Source: a virus. From it: DNA of 32,029 nt. Under the pieces are notes generated by a model. That model saw only the letters and a program-made list of their open reading frames with translations. It made no database searches and was not told the DNA's origin. The stretch spans positions 1 through 32,029 of the IMG/VR virus record IMGVR_UViG_3300025892_001566, one strand, 5' to 3'. The position numbers and the translations under genes are program-made. Below are positions 7,054 to 13,690 of this stretch, piece after piece (positions within the stretch are counted from its first letter, which is position 1; the number at the start of each line of letters is the position of its first letter).

Positions 7054-7433
7054 TGGCATATTCAGATAAGGTGATGGACCACTACGAGAATCCTCGTAAT
7101 GTGGGAAGACTAGATAAAGAAGCAGAGGATGTGGGCACTGGCATGGTCGGTGCTCCTGCTTGTGGTGATGTAATGCAGTTGCAGATTAAAGTAAACGACG
7201 AAGGAGTTATTGAAGATGCTAAGTTCAAAACCTACGGATGTGGAAGCGCAATTGCTTCATCAAGTTTACTTACTGAGTGGGTTAAGGGAAGAACCTTGGA
7301 TGATGCTTCTGCTATTAGGAACACTGATATTGCCAATGAATTAGCCTTACCGCCCGTTAAAATCCATTGTAGTGTCTTGGCTGAAGACGCAATCAAAGCG
7401 GCAGTAAACGATTATAGGATGAAACATGTTTAA
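7053..7433 (+). CDS. iscU: Fe-S cluster assembly scaffold IscU
   Basis: 126 aa, full length compared with about 128 aa for E. coli IscU and alignable end to end by eye. All functional residues are present: Cys37 in ACGD with Asp39, Cys63 in YGCGSAIAS, the HscA-binding LPPVK at 99-103, His105 and Cys106. IscU receives sulfur from IscS and iron, builds a [2Fe-2S] cluster and passes it on with HscA/HscB. No iscS, iscA, hscA or hscB is in the window, so host partners are presumably used. It lies in a late block between a 54-aa peptide and the spanins. The intact motif set argues for a functional protein acquired from a proteobacterium-like source. Confidence 0.95.
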   Translation: MAYSDKVMDHYENPRNVGRLDKEAEDVGTGMVGAPACGDVMQLQIKVNDEGVIEDAKFKTYGCGSAIASSSLLTEWVKGRTLDDASAIRNTDIANELALPPVKIHCSVLAEDAIKAAVNDYRMKHV

Positions 7434-7938
7434 AATATATTTGATAGTTGCTTTCATGGGCGCTATTGCAGGAGGTTACTCCTATCATCAAGTTACAGTT
7501 TCTAAGTTTGAAGCCGGTATTGCTAAACTAGAAGCAAACAACCGTACCCTCAAAGAGAACAAAGTCCAGTTAGAACTTGCGAAAGCAACCGCAGAGAAGT
7601 CTCTCAAGGTGGCAGAAGAACAAGCAAAAGCACAAGGTGAGGCGATGACCAAACTCACTCAAGCAAACAATGCGTTGCAACGAGACAAAGACCAGGCGAT
7701 GAGAATCTTCAAGGATCACAACCTCACTCGCTTGGCACGTGCACGACCAGATAGTATTCAACGTTTATCCAATGCGAAGACAAAGAAAGTGTTTAAGGAA
7801 CTAGAAGATGATACCAAAGAAATTATGGCTCTTGACGATACCCCTCCTACTGACGGGGTGCAACCTAATGCCGAGACTGGAGTTCGGACCAAAGGAACAA
7901 ATAATCCAACCGGAACCACAGATAGTAACGGTAGTTGA
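7426..7938 (+). CDS. Inner-membrane spanin (Rz-like)
   Basis: 170 aa. One N-terminal membrane helix (about 4-20, IYLIVAFMGAIAGGYSY) is followed by a long Lys/Glu/Ala-rich coiled coil (about 25-110) and a flexible Thr/Gly/Asn-rich tail. This is the i-spanin plan. A lipoprotein gene starts inside it in another frame and runs past its end, the hallmark Rz/Rz1 arrangement. Spanins join inner and outer membranes after murein loss and cause their fusion in Gram-negative hosts. No sequence match to lambda Rz is claimed; the call rests on architecture. Confidence 0.75.
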   Translation: MFKIYLIVAFMGAIAGGYSYHQVTVSKFEAGIAKLEANNRTLKENKVQLELAKATAEKSLKVAEEQAKAQGEAMTKLTQANNALQRDKDQAMRIFKDHNLTRLARARPDSIQRLSNAKTKKVFKELEDDTKEIMALDDTPPTDGVQPNAETGVRTKGTNNPTGTTDSNGS

Positions 7939-8242
7939 GAAAGAACCACTCCGTATCTATCAACCTCCTCTACCCGCATCAATTGACCTGCTTGACGTAA
8001 ACTTCTTTGTCATCACAGAGGAGAACTTTGAAGAACAATTCAAGATCATAGAAAAGATGCAAGGGGGTCAGTTTGTTGTCTTTGCCCTCACCCCCGACGG
8101 TTACGAAAAGATGAGTGAGAACTTCCAAGAGGTTCGTCGCTATGTGTTACAACAGAAAGAACTCATCATCTACTACCGTGAAGCGACCACCGAGTCCGAA
8201 GGGACTACAGCAGAAGAGTGGCAAGAGAACAATGAAAAATGA
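7808..8242 (+). CDS. Outer-membrane lipoprotein spanin (Rz1-like)
   Basis: 144 aa. The signal peptide ends in the lipobox LLTGC with Cys18 as lipidation site. After it come Pro/Glu/Val-rich residues (PEPQIVTVVEKEP and YQPPLPAS), typical of o-spanins, then a folded-looking C-terminal part. The first 131 bases overlap the i-spanin gene in a different frame. It is longer than classical Rz1 (about 60 aa), so it may contain an extra domain. AAGGAA lies about 10 bases upstream of the ATG. Acts in the outer membrane together with the upstream gene product. Confidence 0.75.
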   Translation: MIPKKLWLLTIPLLLTGCNLMPRLEFGPKEQIIQPEPQIVTVVEKEPLRIYQPPLPASIDLLDVNFFVITEENFEEQFKIIEKMQGGQFVVFALTPDGYEKMSENFQEVRRYVLQQKELIIYYREATTESEGTTAEEWQENNEK

Positions 8243-8835
8243 GTGTTGATCACAACGGCGGTCTTCATCCAAATTTGTCATGGCTGCCTGATGTTTTTGC
8301 TGAAGGTCATATGCCAAACACCGCTGAAGTGAGTCATATGTGGAGAGCGATCAAAAGAATCACAAATTTTAAAACAGTGACTGAAATTGGTTTTAATTCT
8401 GGGCATAGCAGTTCTATCGTCATGTCTTTATTTGATGATGTTACAGTAACATCTTATGATATTTGTCTTCATCCAGAGACGATTGCCAACTCTGCGGTAG
8501 TAAAGGAGCACTTTGGTGATAGGTTTAACTTTCATCCTTATCACTCGTACTTTCTCAGAGAAGATTATCTATCCGGAGTCACGCCCGTTGAGAAAACCGA
8601 TATCATCCTTATAGATGGCAGTCACCGTGGATTCTTTGTGAATAGTGATGCCGAGTTAGCCGAAGCCGTTGGATTTGAATGGATTCTTTTTGATGACTAC
8701 GACTTTAGATCTGTTCGTGATCAAACCCACCGAGACACAATGTCTTTTCAAAATTCATGGCGATATGAAACTCGCAATAACAATGGCACTCCCGGTGTAA
8801 GTAGCCTCGCTCTTTTCAAGAAAAGTCTTGCTTAA
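8239..8835 (+). CDS. Class I SAM-dependent methyltransferase (Methyltransf_24-like)
   Basis: 198 aa. Motif I is VTEIGFNSGHSSSI (about 47-60), an acidic SAM-ribose residue follows in SYDICLHP, and DIILIDGSHRG and EWILFDDYDF form the later motifs. This pattern matches small O-methyltransferase-like enzymes often found with glycan genes. The substrate cannot be told. It starts in an overlap with the o-spanin stop and is the last gene before the promoter of nrdJ. A similar enzyme lies at 12828. Confidence 0.72.
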   Translation: MSVDHNGGLHPNLSWLPDVFAEGHMPNTAEVSHMWRAIKRITNFKTVTEIGFNSGHSSSIVMSLFDDVTVTSYDICLHPETIANSAVVKEHFGDRFNFHPYHSYFLREDYLSGVTPVEKTDIILIDGSHRGFFVNSDAELAEAVGFEWILFDDYDFRSVRDQTHRDTMSFQNSWRYETRNNNGTPGVSSLALFKKSLA

Positions 8836-8856
8836 TCCTATAGGATGATATATAAT
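8828..8856 (+). promoter_or_regulatory. Sigma70-type promoter for nrdJ
   Basis: TTGCTT (8828-8833), a 17-base spacer and a perfect TATAAT (8851-8856), located at the end of the methyltransferase gene and in the 69-base gap before nrdJ. GAGGAAG (8891-8897) is the ribosome site. Suggests early or middle transcription of the reductase by host RNA polymerase. Confidence 0.6.
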
Positions 8857-8904
8857 AGTTCCACCGTATAAACAATAAACCTTGACGAATGAGGAAGTCT
8901 AAAC

Positions 8905-10824
8905 ATGCCCAGTAATTATCTACCCACCAGTTACCAAGAATTTATCCACCTGTCACGTTACTCAAGGTGGTTACCAGAAGAAGGGAGGCGAGAAACGTGG
9001 GAAGAAACAATCGGGCGTTACTTTGATTTTTTCACCGAACATCTCTGGGATACGTGTGAATACAGGCTACCTGCAAAAGTCCGCAACGAATTAGAAGAAG
9101 CAGTACTGACTCAGAAGGTCATGCCATCTATGCGGTGTCTAATGACTGCGGGTGAAGCACTCAAGCGCGAGAACATCGCTGGTTATAACTGTTCATACAT
9201 TGCAGTTGACAAACCTTCATCGTTTGATGAGATCCTCTATGTGCTGATGAACGGTACTGGTGTTGGATTCTCGGTAGAACGCCAGCACATCTCATTATTG
9301 CCTGTTGTAGCAGATGAGTTTCACAGTACCGATACCACTATCGTTGTTGGAGACAGCAAACTCGCTTGGGCAAAAGCAATGAAAGAACTTGTTGGTCTGT
9401 TGTATGCGGGGCAAGTACCTGCATGGGATATGAGCAAAGTTCGTGCCGCAGGAGAACCGCTAAAGACTTTTGGTGGTCGTGCATCTGGTCCACAGCCATT
9501 GATTGATCTCTTTCAATTCTGTGTTGAGACTTTCAAGGGCGCCGCGGGTCGTAAGTTGACTTCAGTAGAGTGTCACGATATTGTCTGTAAGATTGCAGAG
9601 GTTGTCGTAGTAGGTGGTGTTCGACGTTCTGCGTTGATCTCACTGTCTAACCTGTCAGATGATCGTATGCGACATGCTAAAGCAGGGCAGTGGTGGAATG
9701 ACTACGGGCACAGGGCACTAGCAAACAACAGTGCGGCATACACTGAGAAGCCTGATATCGGCATCTTCATGGACGAGTGGAAAGCACTGTATGACTCCAA
9801 GTCTGGTGAACGTGGTATTTTCAATCGTCAGTCTGCAAATCTAATTTCAGAAAAGTCTGGTCGCCGCGAGGTGGGTAACCATGAGTTTGGTACCAACCCT
9901 TGTTCGGAGATCATCCTTCGCTCTCGTGAATTCTGTAACCTATCAGAGGTTGTGGTTCGTGCGAGTGACAACCGCGAGACGCTACTTGAGAAAGTCCGTC
10001 TCGCAACTATTCTAGGAACGTTCCAATCTACTCTCGTGAACTTCAAGTATGTCTCTAAGGGATGGGTCAAGAACTGTGAAGAGGAACGTTTGCTTGGTGT
10101 GTCTATGACTGGTATCATGGACAACAAGTACACCAATGGTAAGTTGGGTGATCTACCCTCTCTGTTAGAAGAACTCAAAGCAGAAGCGGTCAAGGTGAAC
10201 AAAGAACTTGCTACTAAACTTGGAATCAACCAATCTGTAGCAATCACCTGTGTTAAACCCTCTGGTACCGTCTCACAGTTAGTGGACGCCGCTTCTGGCA
10301 TACATGCACGACATAACCCCTACTATATTCGTACTGTACGCGGAGACAAGAAAGATCCACTAACCAACTTCATGATTGATAAAGGCTTCCCTGCTGAAGA
10401 CGATGCGATGAATCCATCACAGACTGTGGTATTTTCTTTCCCTGTTAAAGTAGACAAGGGTGCTGTATTCCGCACTGATATGACTGCTATTGAACAGTTA
10501 GAGATGTGGTTGATCTACCAGAAGCACTGGTGCGAACATAAGCCTTCTGTTACTATCTCTGTCAAAGAGCATGAGTGGATGGACGTAGGCGCATGGACGT
10601 ATAATAACTTTGACTACATGAGTGGTGTATCATTCTTGCCTTTCAGTGATCACACGTACAAGCAAGCACCTTATCAGGATACTGATGAAGCAGGATACAA
10701 AGAGTTGCTGAAGATTATGCCGAAAGATGTAAACTGGGCAGATCTGAGCCAGTATGAAATGACTGATATGACGATTGGTTCTCAGGAACTTGCGTGTGCC
10801 GCAGGCAACTGTGAGATACAATAA
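8905..10824 (+). CDS. nrdJ: Adenosylcobalamin-dependent (class II) ribonucleotide reductase, monomeric RTPR type
   Basis: 639 aa. Converts ribonucleoside triphosphates to deoxy forms using coenzyme B12 to make the thiyl radical, without a second subunit and without need for oxygen. Visible landmarks: Cys96 (AGYNCSY), NPCSEI with the radical Cys333 and Glu335, the redox partner Cys344 in FCNLSE eleven residues later, KPSGTVSQL, and the C-terminal shuttle pair Cys631/Cys636 (CAAGNC). The spacing fits Lactobacillus leichmannii RTPR, though the protein is somewhat shorter than that enzyme (about 739 aa). B12 must come from the host. It stands behind its own promoter and is joined by TAATG to a zinc-ribbon gene. 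Confidence 0.93.
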   Translation: MPSNYLPTSYQEFIHLSRYSRWLPEEGRRETWEETIGRYFDFFTEHLWDTCEYRLPAKVRNELEEAVLTQKVMPSMRCLMTAGEALKRENIAGYNCSYIAVDKPSSFDEILYVLMNGTGVGFSVERQHISLLPVVADEFHSTDTTIVVGDSKLAWAKAMKELVGLLYAGQVPAWDMSKVRAAGEPLKTFGGRASGPQPLIDLFQFCVETFKGAAGRKLTSVECHDIVCKIAEVVVVGGVRRSALISLSNLSDDRMRHAKAGQWWNDYGHRALANNSAAYTEKPDIGIFMDEWKALYDSKSGERGIFNRQSANLISEKSGRREVGNHEFGTNPCSEIILRSREFCNLSEVVVRASDNRETLLEKVRLATILGTFQSTLVNFKYVSKGWVKNCEEERLLGVSMTGIMDNKYTNGKLGDLPSLLEELKAEAVKVNKELATKLGINQSVAITCVKPSGTVSQLVDAASGIHARHNPYYIRTVRGDKKDPLTNFMIDKGFPAEDDAMNPSQTVVFSFPVKVDKGAVFRTDMTAIEQLEMWLIYQKHWCEHKPSVTISVKEHEWMDVGAWTYNNFDYMSGVSFLPFSDHTYKQAPYQDTDEAGYKELLKIMPKDVNWADLSQYEMTDMTIGSQELACAAGNCEIQ

Positions 10825-10964
10825 TGGACGAGTTTAATTACACACTCGTATGTCCTTCTTGTGAAGTGAGTGTGGAATTAAAAGTTTATGTTGAGGACGA
10901 GTTACCTGTCTATTGCTCTATGTGCGGCGAAGATGTCAACGAGGAGTGGACTATAGCCGACTGA
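10824..10964 (+). CDS. 46-aa zinc-ribbon protein
   Basis: Starts inside the nrdJ stop (TAATG). The short chain contains two CxxC knuckles, CPSC (residues 10-13) and CSMC (31-34), with an acidic remainder, which is a minimal zinc ribbon. Such proteins may bind nucleic acid or act as adaptors. Overlap with nrdJ suggests co-translation. The reading frame is well formed and stops 11 bases before the next gene. Confidence 0.65.
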   Translation: MDEFNYTLVCPSCEVSVELKVYVEDELPVYCSMCGEDVNEEWTIAD

Positions 10965-10975
10965 TATATAATACC

Positions 10976-11395
10976 ATGAGCGAAGAATGGTATTACAATG
11001 GTAAGCCCTATGAACCCACCGAAGAGGAATTAAACTCTTTGGTGGGTTTTGTGTATGAGATAGAAGAAAAGAACACAGGTAAAAAATACATTGGTAAGAA
11101 AGGCTTTTGGCGATCAAAGATACTTCCTGTCACGAAAACGCGCAAGAGACGGAGGAGGACGCTCGTGGAGAGCGATTGGCGTAAATACTATGGTAGTAGT
11201 GCTCTTTTAAAAGAAATGGTAATTGAACACGGCGAACATATATATAATAGAGTGATTTTAAAATTGTGCATCAGTAAAGGGGCGATGTCCTATTACGAAG
11301 CCAAATTGCAGTTTGAGAACGATGTCTTACTGAGAGACGATTATTACAACGAATTTATTGGATGTAAAATTCACAGCAAACATGTTAAACTTTAA
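10976..11395 (+). CDS. GIY-YIG-like endonuclease, SegA-like
   Basis: 139 aa from ATG 10976; the longer frame starts upstream inside the zinc-ribbon gene and is less likely. VGFVYEIEEKNTGKKYIGKK supplies the paired G-[FI]-[YV] and YIG elements of the GIY-YIG fold. Then come a basic Lys/Arg patch (TRKRRRR), SDWRKYYGSS, and YYEAKLQFENDVLL with a candidate catalytic Glu. I recall this family in marine T4-like phages as putative homing or Seg-type nucleases. It cleaves DNA, but whether as a mobile element or in genome processing is not clear. Confidence 0.7.
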   Translation: MSEEWYYNGKPYEPTEEELNSLVGFVYEIEEKNTGKKYIGKKGFWRSKILPVTKTRKRRRRTLVESDWRKYYGSSALLKEMVIEHGEHIYNRVILKLCISKGAMSYYEAKLQFENDVLLRDDYYNEFIGCKIHSKHVKL

Positions 11396-12065
11396 ACAAT
11401 ATCTCAACGAAGGGATCAATGATCCCGCCATCTTCAAAGCAATCTTTCTTGCTGGTGGCCCTGGCTCTGGTAAGTCATTCATCGTAGGAAAGACTGGTTT
11501 GCCCGCCCTTGGTTATCGTGTTGTCAATTCAGATGACTCATTCGAACTCGCCATGCAGAAAGCAGGGCTTATACCCATGACACCCGAAAAGATCTTCTCT
11601 GTGAAAGGGCAAGAGATTCGTGGCAAAGCAAAAGCAATCACCGCAAAGAAGCAAGAGATCTTGATCAAAGGTCGCTTGGGTCTCACCATTGACGGTACTG
11701 GGCGTGACATTGACAAGTTGAAACGTCAAGCAAAAGAACTCAAGAAGTTCGGTTACGATGTCGCGATGATCTTCGTAAACACCGACAAAGAAACAGCACT
11801 CGCACGTAATCGTGCACGAGCAAGACAATTACCTGATGAAGAGGTCGCACGTATGTGGGAGACCATTCAAAAGAACATTGGTGCGTTTCAAACAATCTTT
11901 GGTAAGAAGAATTTCCTTGTTGTTGATAACAGTGACGGTAAGGATTTTACGAAAGAGACGTTACGTGCTTATCGTGACGCAACTAAATTCACCAATGCGC
12001 CTGCAAATAACCCTAAAGCGGTGAAGTGGATTGCAGACGAAAAGAAGAGACGTGGTATAAAATAG
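11382..12065 (+). CDS. P-loop kinase (zeta-toxin/polynucleotide-kinase-like) with capsid-targeting-like N-terminus
   Basis: 227 aa from ATG 11382. A TTG eight codons earlier is possible, but starting at MLNFKQYLNEG gives a clear N-terminal motif. Walker A is GGPGSGKS (25-32). VVNSDDSFE follows, then DGTGRD and a LARNRAR segment that fits the arginine-bearing lid of zeta-toxin/AAA_33 kinases. These phosphorylate nucleotide-sugars, nucleic acids or small molecules. Residues 1-11 align without gaps to the T4 internal-protein targeting peptide, including L-N-E before Gly where a gp21-type protease would cut, so the kinase may be packaged in the head and injected. The start overlaps the nuclease gene by 14 bases. 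Confidence 0.75.
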   Translation: MLNFKQYLNEGINDPAIFKAIFLAGGPGSGKSFIVGKTGLPALGYRVVNSDDSFELAMQKAGLIPMTPEKIFSVKGQEIRGKAKAITAKKQEILIKGRLGLTIDGTGRDIDKLKRQAKELKKFGYDVAMIFVNTDKETALARNRARARQLPDEEVARMWETIQKNIGAFQTIFGKKNFLVVDNSDGKDFTKETLRAYRDATKFTNAPANNPKAVKWIADEKKRRGIK

Positions 12066-12067
12066 TT

Positions 12068-12084
12068 CTTGACAAGTTGTCAAG
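12068..12084 (+). promoter_or_regulatory. Perfect 17-bp palindrome over the -35 box, putative operator
   Basis: CTTGACAA-G-TTGTCAAG is a perfect 8-bp inverted repeat around one central base, and it contains the whole TTGACA -35 element. This is a classic layout for a dimeric repressor binding site that blocks RNA polymerase. No candidate repressor is adjacent. Confidence 0.55.
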
Positions 12085-12097
12085 TCTTGTGTATAAT
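12069..12097 (+). promoter_or_regulatory. Consensus sigma70 promoter before the DUF6433 gene
   Basis: TTGACA (12069-12074), 17 bases, TATAAT (12092-12097): both hexamers perfect with ideal spacing, in the 64-base gap before the GTG at 12130. Expected to be a strong early promoter. AAGGAG (12116-12121) provides the ribosome site. Confidence 0.85.
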
Positions 12098-12098
12098 G

Positions 12099-12110
12099 TA
12101 CTTATAAGTA
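12099..12110 (+). promoter_or_regulatory. 12-bp palindrome at the start point, possible second operator
   Basis: TACTTATAAGTA is a perfect self-complementary 12-mer one base after the -10 box, covering the expected transcription start. It could be a second operator half or simply an AT-rich chance palindrome. Confidence 0.35.
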
Positions 12111-12129
12111 TCTTTAAGGAGATAGTGAA

Positions 12130-12573
12130 GTGGTAGAAACAGTTAGAAAACGTGATGTGTGGGAAGTCTTTACTGAGATTGAAACAGCAAAGACTCGTAA
12201 GAAAAAACTAGAGACCTTGAAAAAATATGAAAATGAAATGCATGTAAGAGATGTATTGCAAGGCACATTTGATGATAGAATCCAATGGAATCTACCACTG
12301 GGAACACCTCCCTACACTCCCGGATCAGACGATGCTCCTCCTCAGGCATCACTCATGAAACTCCATTTGCGGTTCAAGTATTTTATAAAAGGCTTGAGGG
12401 CATGCGAAGAGTTACCCGCAATCAAACGAGAAAGGATGTTCATTGACATTCTTGAAACAGTTCACCCCAAAGACGCCCAAATATTGGTGTCAATGGTCAA
12501 TAAAACCAAACCAGAATTTGATGGATTAACTAAAAAACTAGTACAGGAGGCTTTACCCGATTTAATCCCATGA
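12130..12573 (+). CDS. DUF6433-type conserved phage protein
   Basis: 147 aa with a GTG start; AAGGAG lies 8 bases upstream. Helical N-terminus (EVFTEIETAKTRKKKLETLKK), a Pro-rich middle (LGTPPYTPGSDDAPP), then FKYFIKGLRACEELPAIKRE, RMFIDILETVHPKDAQIL and LTKKLVQEALPDL. I recall this ordered set from DUF6433 proteins of marine T4-like phages; it carries no catalytic motif I know. Its strong palindrome-bearing promoter suggests an early, tightly controlled product. Confidence 0.7.
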   Translation: MVETVRKRDVWEVFTEIETAKTRKKKLETLKKYENEMHVRDVLQGTFDDRIQWNLPLGTPPYTPGSDDAPPQASLMKLHLRFKYFIKGLRACEELPAIKRERMFIDILETVHPKDAQILVSMVNKTKPEFDGLTKKLVQEALPDLIP

Positions 12574-12615
12574 TGATTATGTGAATACCCAAATCGATAA
12601 CAAGGAGACTTGCCT

Positions 12616-12774
12616 ATGGTGGTAAACCAGATTGAACGACTAAAAAAAGACTCTAGGGAACTTGGACATTATATTCACAAGTTAAATAAAAAAGGTAAAG
12701 GAGATGCCGCTCATCGAATGCTTAAGAAACAAGCATTTTTAGATGCGGCAATACAGCAAGTCAACAGGGGGTGA
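12616..12774 (+). CDS. 52-aa helical basic protein
   Basis: ATG 12616 with AAGGAG at 12602-12607, ideally spaced; stop at 12772-12774. The chain is helical and Lys-rich (KKDSRELGHYIHKLNKKGKG, then HRMLKKQAFLDAAIQQVN). No motif recognised. The good ribosome site and its place between a promoter-driven gene and a hairpin support a real gene. A small DNA- or protein-binding factor is possible but unproven. Confidence 0.6.
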   Translation: MVVNQIERLKKDSRELGHYIHKLNKKGKGDAAHRMLKKQAFLDAAIQQVNRG

Positions 12775-12787
12775 TCCAGATCTAAAC

Positions 12788-12809
12788 GGGTGCCTCATGA
12801 GAGGCACTC
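12788..12809 (+). terminator. Stem-loop between the 52-aa gene and the methyltransferase
   Basis: GTGCCTC-ATGA-GAGGCAC is a perfect 7-bp stem with a 4-base loop (12790-12807), extendable by a G-U and a G-C pair. Only TATTAG follows, so a rho-independent stop would be leaky; it may be an attenuator or an RNA-processing or stability element. The next ribosome site AGGAGA starts 5 bases after the hairpin. Confidence 0.5.
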
Positions 12810-12827
12810 TATTAGGAGAAAATAATC

Positions 12828-13412
12828 ATGATGTACGGTGAAAATAATGGATCCAGTGAGATACTAAGGTATATCAAAAGTGGAACTATCGGCGCAGAGA
12901 TTGGCGTCTGGAAAGGTTCTACATCGCAACACCTCGTTAAAAAGAAACTCAAAGAATTGCATCTGGTTGATCCATATGCACTACCCTCTGACCCTGTTGC
13001 AAAAGCAAATATGATCAAAAGATATGCACCCATGATTGATGGGAACACAGAGAAAGATTTTGTTAAATACTATGATGGTGTGCACGAAGGCATTTTGAGC
13101 ATGTTTAAGAATCATAACGAAGTCACAATGCATCGGATGTCTAGTGAAGAGTGGTTTGCTCAAATAGAAGATAAGACGTTTGATTGGATCTACGTAGATG
13201 GTGACCACACGTTTGAGGGTTGTTACTTTGATCTAGTAGAGGCTGCCAAAAAGATTAAATCCGGTGGAGTGATGTTGGGTGATGATTACAAATCACTCCA
13301 GTGGAAAGGGAAAGAAGGTGTTGTACAAGCAGTGGATAAGTTTACTGCATTAAATTCACAGCATAAATTTACTATGCTAGATAAAGGGCAATTCAAATTT
13401 GAGATCGCATAA
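12828..13412 (+). CDS. Class I SAM methyltransferase (Methyltransf_24-like)
   Basis: 194 aa. Motif I is GAEIGVWKGSTSQHL (about 23-37), the SAM-ribose acid sits in LHLVDPYA, and DWIYVDGDHTFEGCYFDL plus GGVMLGDDYKS are typical of the family. These enzymes often methylate sugars or small phenolic groups. The ribosome site AGGAGA (12814-12819) follows the hairpin. It is joined by TAATG to the next small gene. The substrate is unknown; the glycan island downstream suggests a sugar. Confidence 0.75.
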   Translation: MMYGENNGSSEILRYIKSGTIGAEIGVWKGSTSQHLVKKKLKELHLVDPYALPSDPVAKANMIKRYAPMIDGNTEKDFVKYYDGVHEGILSMFKNHNEVTMHRMSSEEWFAQIEDKTFDWIYVDGDHTFEGCYFDLVEAAKKIKSGGVMLGDDYKSLQWKGKEGVVQAVDKFTALNSQHKFTMLDKGQFKFEIA

Positions 13413-13690
13413 TGCCAACCTATGATTTAAGAAACACAAAGACGGGTAAAGAGATATCGCATCTGTGTACTATTGCAGAGAAAGAAGCAATGGTCGCTAG
13501 TGGTGAATGGGAACAGTTTCACTCGCGGATGCCGGCAGATGTTACACACACCGGTAACATCATCAATAAGACCAGCGGTGACTGGAAAGATTTGATGAAG
13601 AAGATCAAGAAAGAAGCGGGTGGAAATACAGGGCTTTCAAAAGAGAAAAAGCGTAATTACGGATTCTTAGATAACTCAGTCAACACATGA
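13412..13690 (+). CDS. Small conserved phage protein (MPTY-start family)
   Basis: 92 aa. Begins MPTYDLRNTKTGKEISHLCTI, which resembles the first strands of FmdB-like proteins, but the usual two CxxC zinc knuckles are missing. The middle is ADVTHTGNIINKTSGDWKDLMKKIKKEAGG and the tail is basic. I recall similar proteins immediately beside phoH or late-transcription genes in marine T4-like phages. It overlaps phoH by four bases. No function known. Confidence 0.6.
   Translation: MPTYDLRNTKTGKEISHLCTIAEKEAMVASGEWEQFHSRMPADVTHTGNIINKTSGDWKDLMKKIKKEAGGNTGLSKEKKRNYGFLDNSVNT

Noticed and set aside
9828-10301. 157-aa minus-strand frame within nrdJ
   Set aside because: Shadow of strongly conserved coding sequence on the other strand; no promoter or ribosome site.
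10967-10972. TATAAT-like box just before the GIY-YIG gene
   Set aside because: No -35-like element at a suitable distance, and the neighbouring genes are nearly continuous.
10913-10975. TTG-initiated extension of the GIY-YIG-like gene
   Set aside because: It lies wholly inside the zinc-ribbon gene; ATG 10976 starts just before the conserved region.
11358-11381. TTG start eight codons upstream of the kinase ATG
   Set aside because: It deepens the overlap with the nuclease gene and would bury the capsid-targeting-like start, which fits exactly at ATG 11382.
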